A stretch of DNA of 64,000 nt from Edaphochlamys debaryana (lineage: Eukaryota; Chlorophyta; Chlorophyceae; Chlamydomonadales): positions 297,479 to 361,478 of the forward strand of contig JAEHOE010000130.1 in the NCBI GenBank assembly GCA_016858145.1, read 5' to 3'. Positions 34,501-47,600 of this stretch are shown in pieces (the stretch's first letter is position 1; each line of letters starts with the position of its first letter). Under the pieces are notes generated by a model. That model had not been told where the DNA came from, searched no databases, and saw only the letters and a program-made list of their open reading frames with translations. Made by a program: the position numbers and the translations under genes.

Positions 34501-37500
34501 CCTGCGGCCGCTCCCGCATCCATTGCCGCTCATGAAGTGCCCACATCCGGTCACACGGATGATGGTTGGGCTTGGAGGCCTGCGCATGAGGTCAAGCACA
34601 ACACCGAGCAAGGGATGCCTACGGCAGAGGACGAAGCGAAGCCTCCAGCTGAGGCCCCGTCCGCGGTTACAGCGGAGGCTGCCGCCGAGCGCGCGGCCGC
34701 CGAGGTCGCTATAGCGGAGGCCGCCGCCGCCGAGGCCGCCGCTGCCGCCGAGTGCGAGGCTGCCGAGCTGGCCGCCGCCGAGGCTGCTGCCGCGGAGGCC
34801 GCCGCCGCCGAGGCCGCCGCTGCCGCCGAGCGTGAGGCTGCCGAGCTGGCCGCCGCCGAGGCTGCTGCAGCGGAGGCCGCCGCCGCCGAGGCCGCCGCTG
34901 CCGCCGAGCGTGAGGCTGCCGAGCTGGCCGCCGCCGAGGCTGCTGCAGCGGAGGCCGCCGCCGCCGAGGCCGCCGCTGCCGCCGAGCGTGAGGCTGCCGA
35001 GCTGGCCGCCGCCGAGGCTGCTGCAGCGGAGGCCGCCGCCGCCGAAACTGCCGCAGCTGCGGAGCGTGAGGCTGCCGAGCAGGCCGCCGCCGAGGCTGCT
35101 GCAGCGGAGGCCGCCGCCGCCGAGGCTGCCGCTGCCGCCGAGCGCGAGGCTGCCGAGCTGGCCGCCGCCGAGTCTGCTGCAGCGGAGGCCGCCGCCGCCG
35201 AGGCTGCCGCTGCCGCCGAGCACGAGGCTGCCGAGCAGGCCGCCGCCGAGGCTGCTGCAGCGGAGGCCGCCGCCGCCGAGGCCGCCGCTGCCGCCGAGCG
35301 CGAGGCTGCCGAGCAGGCCGCCGCCGAGGCTGCTGCAGCGGAGGCCGCCGCCGCCGAGGCTGCCGCTGCCACCGAGCGCGAGGCTGCCGAGCTGGCCGCC
35401 GCCGAGGCTGCCGCAGCCGCCGAGCGTGAGGCTGCTGAGCTTGCCGCCGCCGAGGCTGCTGCAGCGGAGGCCGCCGCCGCCGAGGCTGCCGCTGCCGCCG
35501 AGCGTGAGGCTGCCGATCAGGCCGCCGCCCAGGCTGCTGCAGCGGAGGCCGCCGCCGCCGAGGCTGCCGCTGCCGCCGAGCGCGAGGCTGCCGAGCTTGC
35601 CGCCGCCGAGGCTGCTGCAGCGGAGGCCGCCGCCGCCGAGGCTGCCGCTGCCGCCGAGCGTGAGGCTGCCCAGCTGGCCGCCGCCGAGGCTGCTGCAGCG
35701 GAGGCCGCCGCCGCCGAGGCTGCCGCTGCCGCCGAGCGTGAGGCTGCCGAGCTGGCCGCCGCCGAGGCTGCTGCAGCGGAGGCCGCCGCCGCCGAGGCTG
35801 CCGCTGCCGCCGAGCGTGAGGCTGCCCAGCTTGCCGCCACCGAGGCTGCTGTAGCGGAGGCCGCCACCGCCGAGGCTGCCGCTGCCGCCGAGCGTGAGGC
35901 TGCCCAGCTGGCCGCCGCGGAGGCTGCTGCAGCGGAGGCCGCCACCGCCGAGGCTGCCGCTGCCGCCGAGCGTGAGGCTGCCCAGCTGGCCGCCGCGGAG
36001 GCTGCTGCAGCGGAGGCCGCCGGCGCCGAGGCTGCCGCTGCCGCCGAGCGTGAGGCTGCCGAGCTGGCCGCCGCGGAGGCTGCTGCAGCGGAGGCCGCCG
36101 CCGCCGAGGCTGCCGCTGCCGCCGAGCGTGAGGCTGCCGAGCTGGCCGCCGCGGAGGCTGCTGCAGCGGAGGCCGCCGCCGCCGAGGCTGCTGCTGCCGC
36201 CGAGCGTGAGGCTGCTGAGCTGGCCGCCGCCGAGGCTGCTGCAGCGGAGGCCGCCGCCGCCGAGGCTGCCGCTGCCGCCGAGCGTGAGGCTGCTGAGCCG
36301 GCCGCCGCCGAGGCTGCTGCAGCGGAGGCCGCCGCCGCCGAGGCTGCCGCTGCCGCCGAGCGCGAGGCTGCTGAGCAGGCCGCCGCCGAGGCTGCTGCAG
36401 CGGAGGCCGCCGCCGCCGAGGCTGCCGCTGCCGCCGAGCGTGAGGCTGCCGAGTTGGCCGCCGCCGAGTCTGCTGCAGCGGAGGCCGCCGCCGCCGAGGC
36501 TGCCGCTGCCGCCGAGCGTGAGGCTGCCCAGCTGGCCGCCGCCGAGGCTGCTGCAGCGGAGGCCGCCGCCGCCGAGGCTGCCGCTGCCGCCGAGCGTGAG
36601 GCTGCCGAGCTGGCCGCCGCCGAGGCCGCTGCAGCGGAGGCCGCCGCCGCCGAGGCTGCCGCTGCCGCCGAGCGTGAGGCTGCCGAGCTGGCCGCCGCCG
36701 AGGCTGCTGCAGCGGAGGCCGCCGCCGCCGAGGCTGCCGCTGCCGCCGAGCGTGAGGCTGCCGAGCCGGCTCCCGCCGAGGCTGCTGCAGCGGAGGCCGC
36801 CGCCGCCGAGGCTGCCGCTGCCGCCGAGCGTGAGGCTGCCGAGCAGGCCGCCGCCGAGGCCTCTGCAGCGGAGGCCGCCGCCGCCGAGGCTGCCGCTGCC
36901 GCCGAGCGCGAGGCTGCCGAGTTGGCCGCCGCCGAGGCTGCTGCAGCGGAGGCCGCCGCCGCCGAGGCTGCCGCTGCCGCCGAGCGTGAGGCTGCTGAGC
37001 TGGCCGCCGCGGAGGCTGCTGCAGCGGAGGCCGCCGCCGCCGAGGCTGCCGCTGCCGCCGAGCGTGAGGCTGCCGAGCAGGCCGCCGCCGAGGCTGCTGC
37101 AGCGGAGGCCGCCGCCGCCGAGGCTGCCGCTGCCGCCGAGCGCGAGGCTGCCGAGTTGGCCGCCGCCGAGGCTGCTGCAGCGGAGGCCGCCGCCGCCGAG
37201 GCTGCCGCTGCCGCCGAGCGTGAGGCTGCTGAGCTGGCCGCCGCGGAGGCTGCTGCAGCGGAGGCCGCCGCCGCCGAGGCTGCCGCTGCCGCCGAGCGTG
37301 AGGCTGCCGAGCAGGCCGCCGCCGAGGCTGCTGCAGCGGAGGCCGCCGCCGCCGAGGCTGCCGCTGCCGCCGAGCGTGAGGCTGCTGAGCCGGCCGCCGC
37401 CGAGGCTGCTGCAGCGGAGGCCGCCGCCGCCGAGGCTGCCGCTGCCGCCGAGCGTGAGGCTGCCGAGCAGGCCGCCGCCGAGGCTGCTGCAGCGGAGGCC

Positions 37501-40500
37501 GCCGCCGCCGAGGCTGCCGCTGCCGCCGAGCGTGAGGCTGCTGAGCTGGCCGCCGCCGAGGCTGCTGCAGCGGAGGCTGCCGCCGCCGAGGCTGCCGCTG
37601 CCGCCGAGCGTGAGGCTGCCGAGCTGGCCGCCGCCGAGGCCGCTGCCGCGGAGGCCGCCGCCGCCGAGGCTGCCGCTGCCGCCGAGCGTGAGGCTGCCGA
37701 GCCGGCCGCCGCCGAGGCTGCTGCCGCGGAGGCCGCCGCCGCCGAGGCTGCCGCTGCCGCCGAGCGTGAGGCTGCCGAGCTGGCCGCCGCCGAGGCCGCT
37801 GCCGCGGAGGCCGCCGCAGCGGAGGCCGCCGCTCCCGCCGAGCTTGAGGCTGCCCAGCCGGCTTCTGTACGTTTCCCAGCGGCGGTGGCAGGTGGGTTGC
37901 CCGCCCTTTTGGCTGAAGGGATGCCGGCGCCGTTTGCGGAGGGTCTGCCTTCGCCGGTTGCCACCGGCGTTACAGTCGGGCAGCCGGTCGTCGCTGTCTC
38001 GGACCATGGCCTTCAGGCACCCTTGTCCGCAGGGCTCCCCGTCCAAGTCGCCGAGGGCCTACCTGCTCCGGTGTCGGAGGGTGTCCCAGCCGTGGAGGCG
38101 ACAGGGCTGCCTCTGCCTCTTGTCGACGGCGTGCCGGCGGTGGCCCAGGGTCTGCCCGCCCCGGTTCTGGGACGCGTGGCTTCAGCAACTCTGGAGGGCC
38201 GGCCTTCCCTAGTTGCGGAGGGTCTGCCCGCCCTGCTGCCGTCGCCAGGCCTTCTGTTGTCCATGGCCGAGGGCCTGCCAGCTCCGGTTGTGGAGGGGCT
38301 GCCCGCCACCGTAGCTGCGGGTCTGCCAGCTGCCGTGATGCGCGGCCTGCCAGCTCGCGTGTCCGACGGCATCCCCGCAGAGGTCGTGCCGGGCCTGCCG
38401 GCGGCGGTGTCTGAGGGTGTCCCGGCGGACGTGGTGGAGGGCCTTCCCGCTGAGGTGGCGGAGGGCCTGCCGGCGGCCGTGGCGGAGGGCCTGCCGGCGG
38501 CCGTGGCGGAGGGCCTGCCGGCGGCCGTGGCGGAGGGCTTGCCGGCGGCCGTGGCGGAGGGCTTGCCGGCGGCCGTGGCGGAGGGCTTGCCGGCGGCCGT
38601 CGCGGAGGGCTTGCCGGCGGCCGTGGCCGAAGGGCTACCGGCGGCACTAGGCGGTCTTCCGGCAGGCGCGTCACCGTTTGGCCTGCTGGCCGAGGTCGCG
38701 GAGGGGCTTCCTGCAGAGGTCGCTGAAGGCATGCCGGCGGCAGTGGTGGAGGGGCGGCCGTCCCTGGTGGCCGAGGGCCTTCCAGCGCCCATTGTGGAGG
38801 GCCTCATCGCACCAATCGTGGAGGGCCAGCCCGCGGATGTGGTCGAAGGGCAACCCTCCCTCCTTGCAGAGGGCCTGCCGGCGGCCGCTGCCCTAAGCCT
38901 CGGCCTTGCGGCTGCTGTCGTCGAGGGCACCCCGGTGGAGGCTGCGGCAGGTCCGTTGGACCTGGATGACCTCTTTGGTCCCCTTGCGGAAGGTCCCGCG
39001 CCTGCGCCGCTGGCCCGAGCTGCGGTGGATGCACCGCTCCCAGCGCCCGGGCCTCCGCTGCCCACGCCCCCGGCCCCCTCGGTGGACTGGGGCGACCTCT
39101 CTGACCTGCTGGGCCCAGCTGGGGCAGCACCCGCCGCTTCGGCTTCCGCACTCCTGGCGCCACCCGGCGCTGGCGCGGCGGATGACGGCTTGTGGGCTGA
39201 CCTCCTGGCCGCCGCACCCGTTGCGCCACCCGCCTCAATTGCACCGGGCACAGCGGGAGCGGGCGGCCCCGGCCCCCACGCGGCCCCGCTAGACCTCCTT
39301 GACGATGAGCCGGGCCCTGCCGGCGGGGCCCACTCGTCCTTGTCGTCTGCGCCTGCGGCCCTGTGGGAGCAAGAGCCGACGGCGGCTCACACAGGCGTTG
39401 GGGCCCTCCTGGACCTGGGCCTGGGCCTGGCTTTGATGGAGGGTGCGGAGGCTGTGGCTGAGGCAGCGCTCGCCGGAGCAGATGCAGCCGTCGCAATGCA
39501 GGCGTCTTCGACAGAGGGCGAGGCAGTGCTGCTGCCAGGGCCGGAGTCTACGAACGGTCCTGGGGCCACGGGTGCGGAGGCAGGGGACGGGACCCGGTCG
39601 GGTGATGAGGCTCCCTTGGAGCTGGACACCGGTTCTCTGGAGCGAAGCCCTGAAGCGGCGTGGGCCGCAGAGGCAACTACTGTCGGGGTGTCAGCTGCGG
39701 CATCTGTTGCTCCTACCGACGAGCCACTGAAGCTGGGGCTGGGACTGGGGGAGCTGGCAGCTTCAAGCGAGCAGCTCACGGCGTCGCCACAGCCCACGCC
39801 TACCTGCACCAGTCTCGCCGCTGACGTGGAGCCCGTGGCACTGGCCGCGGGCCCTGGCACTGTTCCCCAGCCGCAAGCTCCTCCGTTGCTAGCGGCAGGT
39901 GTGGAGGGCCGACCTCAGCAGGAGCCGGCAGCAGTGCCGGCTGGCTCGCTGCTCCCAGGCCCAGGCCTGGGCCTGGGCCTGGGCCTGGGCCTGGGCCAGG
40001 GCCTGGGCCTGGAGCTGGTGTTTGGGGAGCCCGACCCCGAGCCCCTGCCGCTGGGCGCAGCGGCCGAAGAGGCCGAGCGGGCGACGGCCTCGTCTTCCGT
40101 GGCGGGCGGTCTGGGCACCGAGTTTGCCAGCGGCCAGGGGCCCTCGGCACAGGCGGCATCGTCCCAGGAAGCCGAGGTGCAGGAGCAGCTGCCAGGGCCC
40201 TCGGCACCGGTGGGCGGCGTGTCCGCAGGCGAGCCTCAACATGAGGCCTCACGTGCACTGCTTCCTGAGCTGCCGGGCAGTGCGCTCGTTACAGTGGCGG
40301 CAGAGACGGCGCCGGCATGTGCCCCCGTCCCCCAACTTGGTCTGACCGAGTCGACCAGAGCGCTGGCGTCACACGAGGCGTTCCCCGCAGACGGGTTGGG
40401 CCCGTCCCATGGGCAGCAACCCGGGGCCCTGCATGCGGATGGATTGCTGCCGTTTGAGCAAGCGCAGCCGCCGCTGGCACCCGAGCCTCCACCGCTGGAC

Positions 40501-41458
40501 CCGGCGCCTGAGGCTGCTCAGACAGCACCCCAGCCGCCGGAGCCCACCCCGCAGGAGCCCCTTGCAGCTCTGCCACCACCGCCCCCGCCAGCCTCGGCCC
40601 TCGACGCTGGCACCCCCTCCCTGGAGCTCCTGCTTGCAGAGTACGGGCTAGGCACCCCTGCAGGGGCCGCCGTTGAGACGGTGGCGGATGCCATCCCAGC
40701 CGCGCTGCAGTCGGCCGACCCAGCTTCGGAGCCGGAGCCGGAGGCAGTGGTGACGCCGGGCGCTGCGGGTGAGGCGCAGACGCCGCCGCCGTCCGACCCG
40801 CCCTCTCCGCCCCTTGGCGCCTTGGCGCCGCGGGCGTACGGCGGAGCGGCGGAGCTGGACGGGTACACAGAGGAGGGGGAGCAGGGGCGGGAGGCGGGCA
40901 GAGAGTCGGAGGCGGACGAGGCCTCGGATGGAGAGGAGGGGGGCGAGGGCGAGGACGGCGATGACCTGCTGGACCTGGCGGGGGTGCTGGACACCGGCAG
41001 CCCACCCCCGCCCGCACCCGCGGCCCCAGCCCCTGCGGTGGCCCCGCCGCAGGCCCCGCCGCTGCCGCCTCTGGCCGTGCAGCCGCAGGGCAGCCAGCAG
41101 CCGCTGCTGCCGCACCCCGCCGAGGCGTGGTCGGGCCCCGTGGCACCGCCGCCCGCGGCGCCGCCCCCCATGTCCACGCCGCCCGAGGCACACGAGCCCC
41201 CGCCGCCGCCTCCCCCACCGCTGCCGCCGCCCCAAGCTTTGGCAGCGGCGGCTCCGGCACCTGCGCCTCCGCAGCCTCCCCAAGCCGCAGCTCTGCAACC
41301 GCCCCAGGCACACGCAGGCTCTCCTGCAGCTGCCTCCACCTCAATAACGACCACCGCAGCCGGCGGCGTCGAGGCCAGCGCCGCGGAGGCTCGGGGCCTG
41401 CCCCGCCACGAGGCCGCCCTCCTGCGGGCCGAGCAGGCAGAGGCGGCGCTCCTGGCAG
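31503..41458 (+). CDS. Adaptor-motif and repeat-rich region, likely VPS8 N-terminus
   Basis: Exons 31503-31562, 31640-33353 and 33482-41458 (7,977 bases, one exon) join in phase and encode about 3,250 residues. After a short ordered start (LAGPLVSELHYCDLQGSRP) the chain is Ala/Pro-rich and disordered. It carries trafficking-type motifs: LDDLFGDF and VGFGDFLGA (gamma-adaptin-ear type), repeated acidic-Trp motifs DEWGQPVW, DEWGEPQW, DEWADAAW, DDWGD, further DDLF/DLL motifs near the end and DDLLDLAG (clathrin-box-like). In between are ~41 Ala/Glu 26-mers and an EGLPA repeat block (separate entries), plus a Leu-Gly run near 39,961-40,014. A GT donor at 41,459 joins in phase to the first VPS8 exon at 41,624; without splicing the frame stops at 41,470-41,472. 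The 165-base gap is too short for a terminator plus promoter, so I favour one gene with VPS8. The alternative is a separate synergin/aftiphilin-like gene. Confidence 0.7.
32486..32557 (+). repeat. 18-bp coding tandem repeat (GLTSPS)
   Basis: Three perfect 18-bp units and a partial fourth encode GLTSPS in tandem. The units are identical at DNA level, so the expansion is recent. They lie in the disordered N-terminal part of the VPS8-locus protein. Confidence 0.9.
34700..37860 (+). repeat. ~41 tandem 78-bp units, Ala/Glu 26-mer
   Basis: About 41 head-to-tail 78-bp units keep the reading frame and encode 26 residues of the type EREAAELAAAEAAAAEAAAA followed by EAAAAA. Units differ mainly at the seventh residue (L, Q or P), in C/T changes at third positions and in rare Gly, Val or Thr swaps; one unit near 35,400 is shortened. 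A three-unit block of 234 bp (36,906-37,139) is repeated directly after (37,140-37,373). The peptide should be one very long acidic helix with few hydrophobic residues. The array is also open on the other strand and in other frames, a by-product of the GC-rich codons. Confidence 0.95.
38041..38910 (+). repeat. EGLPA octad repeat block, 24-bp core units
   Basis: Around thirty degenerate units of about eight residues with consensus AVAEGLPA (variants PVVEGLPA, EVVPGLPA, DVVEGQPS) run through this stretch. Between about 38,450 and 38,645 eight near-identical 24-bp units stand in tandem, the recently expanded core. The regular Gly-Leu-Pro spacing suggests a repetitive extended or beta-turn structure, not a helix. 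It follows directly on the Ala/Glu helix array. Confidence 0.9.
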
Positions 41459-41623
41459 GTAGGAGCAGCTGATTGGGTACAAGGAGACCGGGTGCTGGGG
41501 CATTGCATTGACTGCACGCAGCAAGCGTCCTTGTCAGTGCCGTTCGCTTGTGCACCGCTGTCCCAATCCCATGCCTTCGCCCCCATCTCTGTGCCTCCTT
41601 TCCTCGCCCTGCCCCTGCCGCAG

Positions 41624-44600
41624 GGCCCACGGCCGCTGCCGACGGCCCCGACTCCCTGGCAGCCCTCATGCTGCCGCCCACCCCCACCCCCTTCTCCACC
41701 TCCTCCGCCCCCTCCGGCTCCTCCTCTACCTCCGCCTCCCCTGCCCGCCTGGACCCGCTCGAGTCGCTTTCGGCGCTGCTGGCGGACGCAGGCTCGGACT
41801 GGAACCCGGGGGGGCGGCCGGACGCCAGCGGGGCCATGGTGGGGGGCGCGGTGGCGCTGCGCCTGGAGGAGCTGCACGGCTCGATGCCAGAGGTGGCGCA
41901 GCACTGGCTCACGGTGGGTCAGCGAATGGGGGGCTGGGGGGCGGGTGAAGGGGCAAGGGTGGCTGGGCCATCCAGACAGGGCAAGGAGGAGAGTCGAGGC
42001 TCACTGGCTGAGACCTGAACGCTCCCCCGTAGCTGCCCGATCGGCACCGACCTCCCTCCTTCCTACCCGCCCGCAGGCGGGTCGCCCCCGCGTGGTGGCC
42101 CTGTCGGGCGGCATCATGGCGGTGGGCACCTCCCTGGGCGCAGCGCTGGCCTTCCAGCTGCCCTCCGCCCCCTCGCCCTCAGGAGGTGGCGCGGCAGGGG
42201 GCGGTGCGGGGGGCGCAGGGCAGCAGGGGCCGGGGCAGGGCGCGGGCGCGGGCGCGGGCTCCCAGGGCGGGGGCGGCCTGGGGCTGTTGCCTGGGCTGCA
42301 CGCCGGGTCCGGGGGCGGGGGCCACGCGGGGAGCGCGCTGGGGCCGGACGGGCTGCCCCTGCTCCCCGGCGGGGTGGGGGGCGCGGGTGGTCACGGCGGC
42401 GCTAGCAGCGGAGGTGGCGGGGGGGCCCAGGCGGCGGGCGGCGGCGGGTGTGTGGTTGTGGCGGGGGAGCCCCGGGGCGAGGCGGAAGCGGTGACGGCTC
42501 TGGCGCTGACGACCGTGACGGCCCAAGGTGGGTGCCGCTGGGAGGGGTGGGGGGCAGGGGAGGGGCAGGGGAGGGGCAGGGGAGGGCTCAGAGAGGGCTC
42601 CGCATAGCCTTCCGCCCTCAGCAGATTGGGTTTGCTATGCTAGCGGAGGGCTCGGCATGACCCAACGGGTGCCTGCTGCGCACCCACACTATCCCCTCCT
42701 CCCCCTCCCTCCCAGCCGACCCCCTGTGGCTGCTGGTGGGCCACGCCAGCGGCTCCCTGGCGGTGTGGGACCTGCAGCGCCGCCCGCCCCGCCTCGTGGC
42801 GGCCATCAGCGGGCAGCACAGCCTGCCGGTGGGGCGGGGGGGAGGGTTGTGACGAGGGGGAGGGCGGGTTGGGGCTACATCGTTCCCACTTGTGCCCGCA
42901 CCTGCCCTCCCTCCCCCCATGCCCTCTCCTCTCCGTCCCCCTCCCCCCCGCCCCCAGGTGGTGCACGTGTCCTTCTTCCCCGGCCGCGGCGGCTCCATGG
43001 CTCTGTCCGCGGACCGGCGGGGGCGGCTGGCGCTGCACTCCTTCTCCGCCATCCTGGGGCTCAAGACGGCGGTGGCGTCGCGGCTGGTGCTGGACGGCAA
43101 CCTGGGCCAGGTGGGGGGGCGGGATGCGGGGTGGGTGGGCACCGGCGGGGGTAGCAGACGGGGTGGGTGGGAGCCGCCAAGGAAAGGAATGGGCGGAGGC
43201 ACCACGGACGTGTGCCGCTGCACCGCCCACCGCGAGCTCCCTTGGCCCCTAATGCCTCAACCTTCCCGGCTGGCCGCTGCCTGCCTCTACAACACGAGCT
43301 GCCCCGCCTCCCTCCCCCCCCCCCGCCCCACCGCCGCAGATCGGCACCATCGCCCACCTCACGCCCTTCTTCGCCGCGCCGCCCGCCCTCACCTCACCTA
43401 CCAGCGGCCCACACCCCGCCCCGGACGCCTCAGCGCCCAGCCCCTCCCCCTCCCCGTCTCCCTCCCCATCCTTCTCATCCGCCTCATCCGCCTCCGCCGC
43501 CGCCCCGCCCTCCGCCGCCGCCGCCCTGCTGCCGCCCGGCTCCCGCGTGGGCGACGGCCTGGTGGCCGTGTGCGCCACCACGGGATGCCACATCGGCCGC
43601 TTCCGGCCCTCGGGCGAGCTGCTGCCCCTCTACTCCATTCCCCGCCCCGCCGCCGTGCCCTCCCCCGCCATCCCCTGCGCCGCCTGGCTCCCGCACCAGC
43701 GCCGATCCGCCCGCCCGCCCTCGGTGGCGGGCGACGCGGCCGGCGCCATCGCGACGGTGGGCGGCGGCGGCGGCGCCCATAAGGCCCCGGCGGCTGGCGG
43801 CGGCGCGGGGGTCCACGTGGGCGCGGTGGCGGCGCTGTGTGCGGTGCTGGCGGTGGGGTGGCACGACGAGGTTATGTTCGTGGAGGTGCCGCTGGTGGGC
43901 GACCACGTGGTGGCGGCGCCGCCAGCGACGGCGGCGGCGGCGGCAGACACGGCGACGGCGGCTGCCGCCGCCCAGGCCGCGACGGCGACGGCGGCGGCAG
44001 CGCAGGCGGCGGCGGCGGCGCAGCAGGGGCAGGGCCAGGCGCGGCGGACGTTCCTCCGCGCCGCCACCGCCCTCACGGGCGTCGCGCGCGGTGCCGCCGC
44101 CGCCGCGACGGCAGCGGCGGCCGCCGCTGCCACCGCGGCCTCCGCCGCCACGAACTCGGCGCTGTCGGCGGTGGCGGCGCCGCTGGATGCGCTGACGCCC
44201 GCAGCCGCGGCGGCGCTGGCGGAGCGTCTGCCGCTGGTGGTGTGTCGTGTATGGAACGCGGCGGCGGTACTGGAGGAGGGCAGCGGCGGCTCTCACCCGG
44301 TACCAGGAGGCGACGTGGCCGTGCGGGTTGTGGGTGAGTGCCTGTGCGGCGGGCCATGCCTTACCGCCGGCTTGAGCACGATTCACCTCTCTCCCCCTCT
44401 CCCTCCCGGTCCCCTGCCCGCCTCCGCTCCCACCCCGACCCTCACTTTCTCACCCTCCCTTCGCCTCCCCACACACCCCCCAGGCCTGCACTGGTACGAC
44501 AGCGACGCGCTGGGTGCCGTTCTGCTTCTGGGGGGCCTCACCATGCGCCTGGCGGTGGTGGACCTGGAGGGGCAGCTGCGGGAGCAGGTGGGGGCAGGGG

Positions 44601-47600
44601 GGCTTCAATGGAGCCCCACCCCACGACACGTCCACCCCCCGTTTGTTGCCTCACTGCGATCGACCCTTGCTACCGCCCTGCTCCCCGCCCGCCCGCCCGC
44701 CCGCCCGCCCGGCCCCCCCCCCAGGTGGACTGCATCGACACGCCCTACGTCTCGGGGCTGCTGCCGCCCGCGCCCCCCGGCGGCGCGCCCTGCTGCCCCG
44801 ACACGCTGGCGGGCTCGGGGCCGCGGCTGGCGCTGCTGGGGGCCAGCAGCACGCTCTACTGCAGCCGCCTGCTGACGTGGCAGGTGGGCGGGGGGGGCCT
44901 CCTGGCTGCTGCCTGCAGGTCTTCTACGCTTGCAGGGCCTTGCTCGCGTGTCGGCCTCCTCCCCTCAGCGCTGAGGTCCGCCCTTCCTCGTCGCAAGTCT
45001 GTGATGCCACGCCGCCATGTGATCGCACGCCCAGCGCCCTGCTCACATGCTAACGTCCTCCCACCAGCCCTCGGAGCCCCGCCCCCTTAACCCCTGCCCC
45101 CGCCCCCCACCCCCAGGAGCGGCTGCGCACTCTGGCAGACGTGGGCAAGTGGCGCCTGGGGCTGAGGTTCGCCCTGGACTTTTACAAGTAAGGACCCGGG
45201 CTAGTAAGGAACAGGGGCGTGAGTTGGGGTGGGAAGACATCGAGTAAAGCTGATGCAGCATCATCCAGGGAATCACCGACGTTAGCTCCCTTACCCTCCT
45301 CCCTCCCCCCTCCGCTACGCCGCAGGCTGCACCTCGCCCGCGTGGCTGCGGCCGCCCGGCCGCCCGGCTCCCACCCCTCCGCCAGCGCCGCCTCCGCCTC
45401 CTCCGCCTCGGGCCCCGACTCTGGCTACGCCGAGGGCCTGCGCGGCTGGCTGGTGGCGCTGGCGAGCGGGGGCATGAAGGCGGCGCTGGGTGCGGCGCTG
45501 CGGGCGGCGGCGCAGCAGGGCGCCAGCAGGCTCGAGGTGGGGCGGGGCGGGGCATGCGAGGCTGGGGGAGGAGCGCCCATACAGAGTCCACCCGTCGCGC
45601 CTACTTGCCCTCTCGTCCCCCTCCCGGCGCCCTTCTTCCTGCGAGTGCCGCCTCACTCACTCTGTGTCTGCTCCAATCTCCCCCCCCCCAAGCTGGACCG
45701 CCTGCCGCCCGCGGCCCGGCGGCAGCTGCGCGAGGCCTCCGCCGCCGCCGTGCTGGCCTGCCTGGCGGCGGGGCGCGAGGCGCTGCTCATAGACGCACTG
45801 CTGCCGCTGTGCCGCGAGGCGGGCGCGGCGGGGCCGCTGGTGGAGGCGGTCGAGGTGCGCCCGGGCGTCAGGGGGTGGGGGGCTTTCGAAGCTTGTCGCG
45901 TTTGCTGTTCCAAACTGCCGTCCTCTGTCCGACTGGGCTGCCCATCGTTTGCTCCGCCACACCTGAGTCGCTCTTTCCCCGACTCCCTCGGTGCTGCACA
46001 GGTGGCGGTTCTGTCCGGCTGCCTGCCCCGCCCGGGCCCCGAGGTGGTGCAGGCGCTGGTGGAGCACCTGGCGGGGCGGCGGGGGCTGGGGCGGCCGGAC
46101 CGCGTGGAGCGCTGCGTGCTACACTTCGACATCGAGGCGCTGGACCTGGACCAGGTGGGGGGGATGGGGGGGATGAATGGGTAGGGAGGGAAGGGTGGAT
46201 ACGTGACACATCTGGAGCCGGAGAGAGTGAGAAGGTGGGGGGAGAAGGGGGGTAAAGGAGGGGTGGAGCTGCGCTAGATTGCGTGGCACTCTTCGAGCAA
46301 GGCCAGCAGGCGAGCGGCAGGTGCCTGACGCTTCACCTCCGCCTCCACTCCAAACCGCCTTGCCCCGCCCCTGCGCCCCCTGCTCCCCCCCCCCCCCAGG
46401 TCCTGCGGTTGTGCGAGGCGCACTCGCTCCACTCCGCGTCGGCGCGCATCTACAACGCCCTGCACGACTACCGCCGGCCGCTGCTGGACATGCTGGCAGC
46501 GGTGGCGGGGCTGGAGCTGGGGCTGGGGCAGGGGCCGGGCCCTAGGCCAGGACAGGGGGAGCAGCGGGGCGGTGGCCAGGCGGGTGCGGCGCATGCGGCT
46601 GAGGCGGAGGCGGCGGAGGCGGAGCAGAGGCGGCGGGCGGCGGGCTTCAAGCTGCTCGTGTACCTCAGGTGGGGTGGGAGTAGTGTCAAGATAGTGGGGA
46701 GACGGCTGCTGCTCAGCGGCGTGGTTGGGTGGGGTGGGGAAAGGCCGGAGGCAGCGGTGGGGAGAGGTGGGATGGAGAAGGCGCAGGCAGTGGTGGAAAG
46801 ATGGCTGCTGGAGCTGTGCCTGCGCGAACCGTCCGAGTCGGCAACCTCAGCGGCCCTGTGTTGACCCCTGCCTCCTGCTCCGGCGGCCCCCCTTTCGCCC
46901 CAGGTGCATGTTCCGGCGCCAGCGCTTCCCGCCCGGCCTGGGGCCCCTCCCTGAGGTCATTCCGGGCGCGGGGCGGCACGGCGACCCGGGTGCGTTCCCC
47001 GCCGCCAACGGAGAGTCGGTGCTTGGTGACCGCTTTCACGGCGTGTGTAACAGCCCGTCCACTTCGCGCAGGCACGGCTTATGCACTCCCGTGTCGAACA
47101 TTTTGCCCACGCCCCTCAACCCCCCGCAGGCACCCCCGACGATGTGAAGGCGCAGCTGCTGGGCTCGCTGCTGTTCCTGGAGGCGCCCGACCTGGCCCGC
47201 GAGTGGCGGCGGCGGCCCGAGGAGCTGCCGGCCTGGGTGCGCCAGGGTCCGCACCCCGCGCTGCAGGTGAGGGCACAGGGGCGCACCTGGTGAAGGGCCC
47301 CTGGTCAAGCCGATACCGCAAATCCCGCATGTTTCGAACTTCCCGCGCTTAATCTCTCCCGTGCCCGGGCCATCACTTGATGTCCCCGGTCCCTGCCCGC
47401 CCGCAGCTGCTTCTGTCCGTGGACGTGGCAGCGGCTGTGTGCGTGCTGGGGGCCGCGGTGGCGGGGTGGGACGCGGTGGAGACGGACTTGCGGGAGGCGG
47501 CGGGGCGGCCCGCGGCGGAGCTGGACCGAGTGCTGGTGGCCACACAGGTGCGCGGTGTGGTGGGGAGGGAGGAGGGAGCGGGGCCGCACCACCGGCGAAC

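Noticed and set aside
34492..38046. Minus-strand frame of ~1,180 codons (Gly/Ser/Leu-rich repeats) and other long frames over the Ala/Glu array
   Set aside because: They are mirror images of the 78-bp coding repeat. The plus frame has in-phase splice sites and trafficking motifs at both sides; the others start and stop with the repeat and carry no motif.
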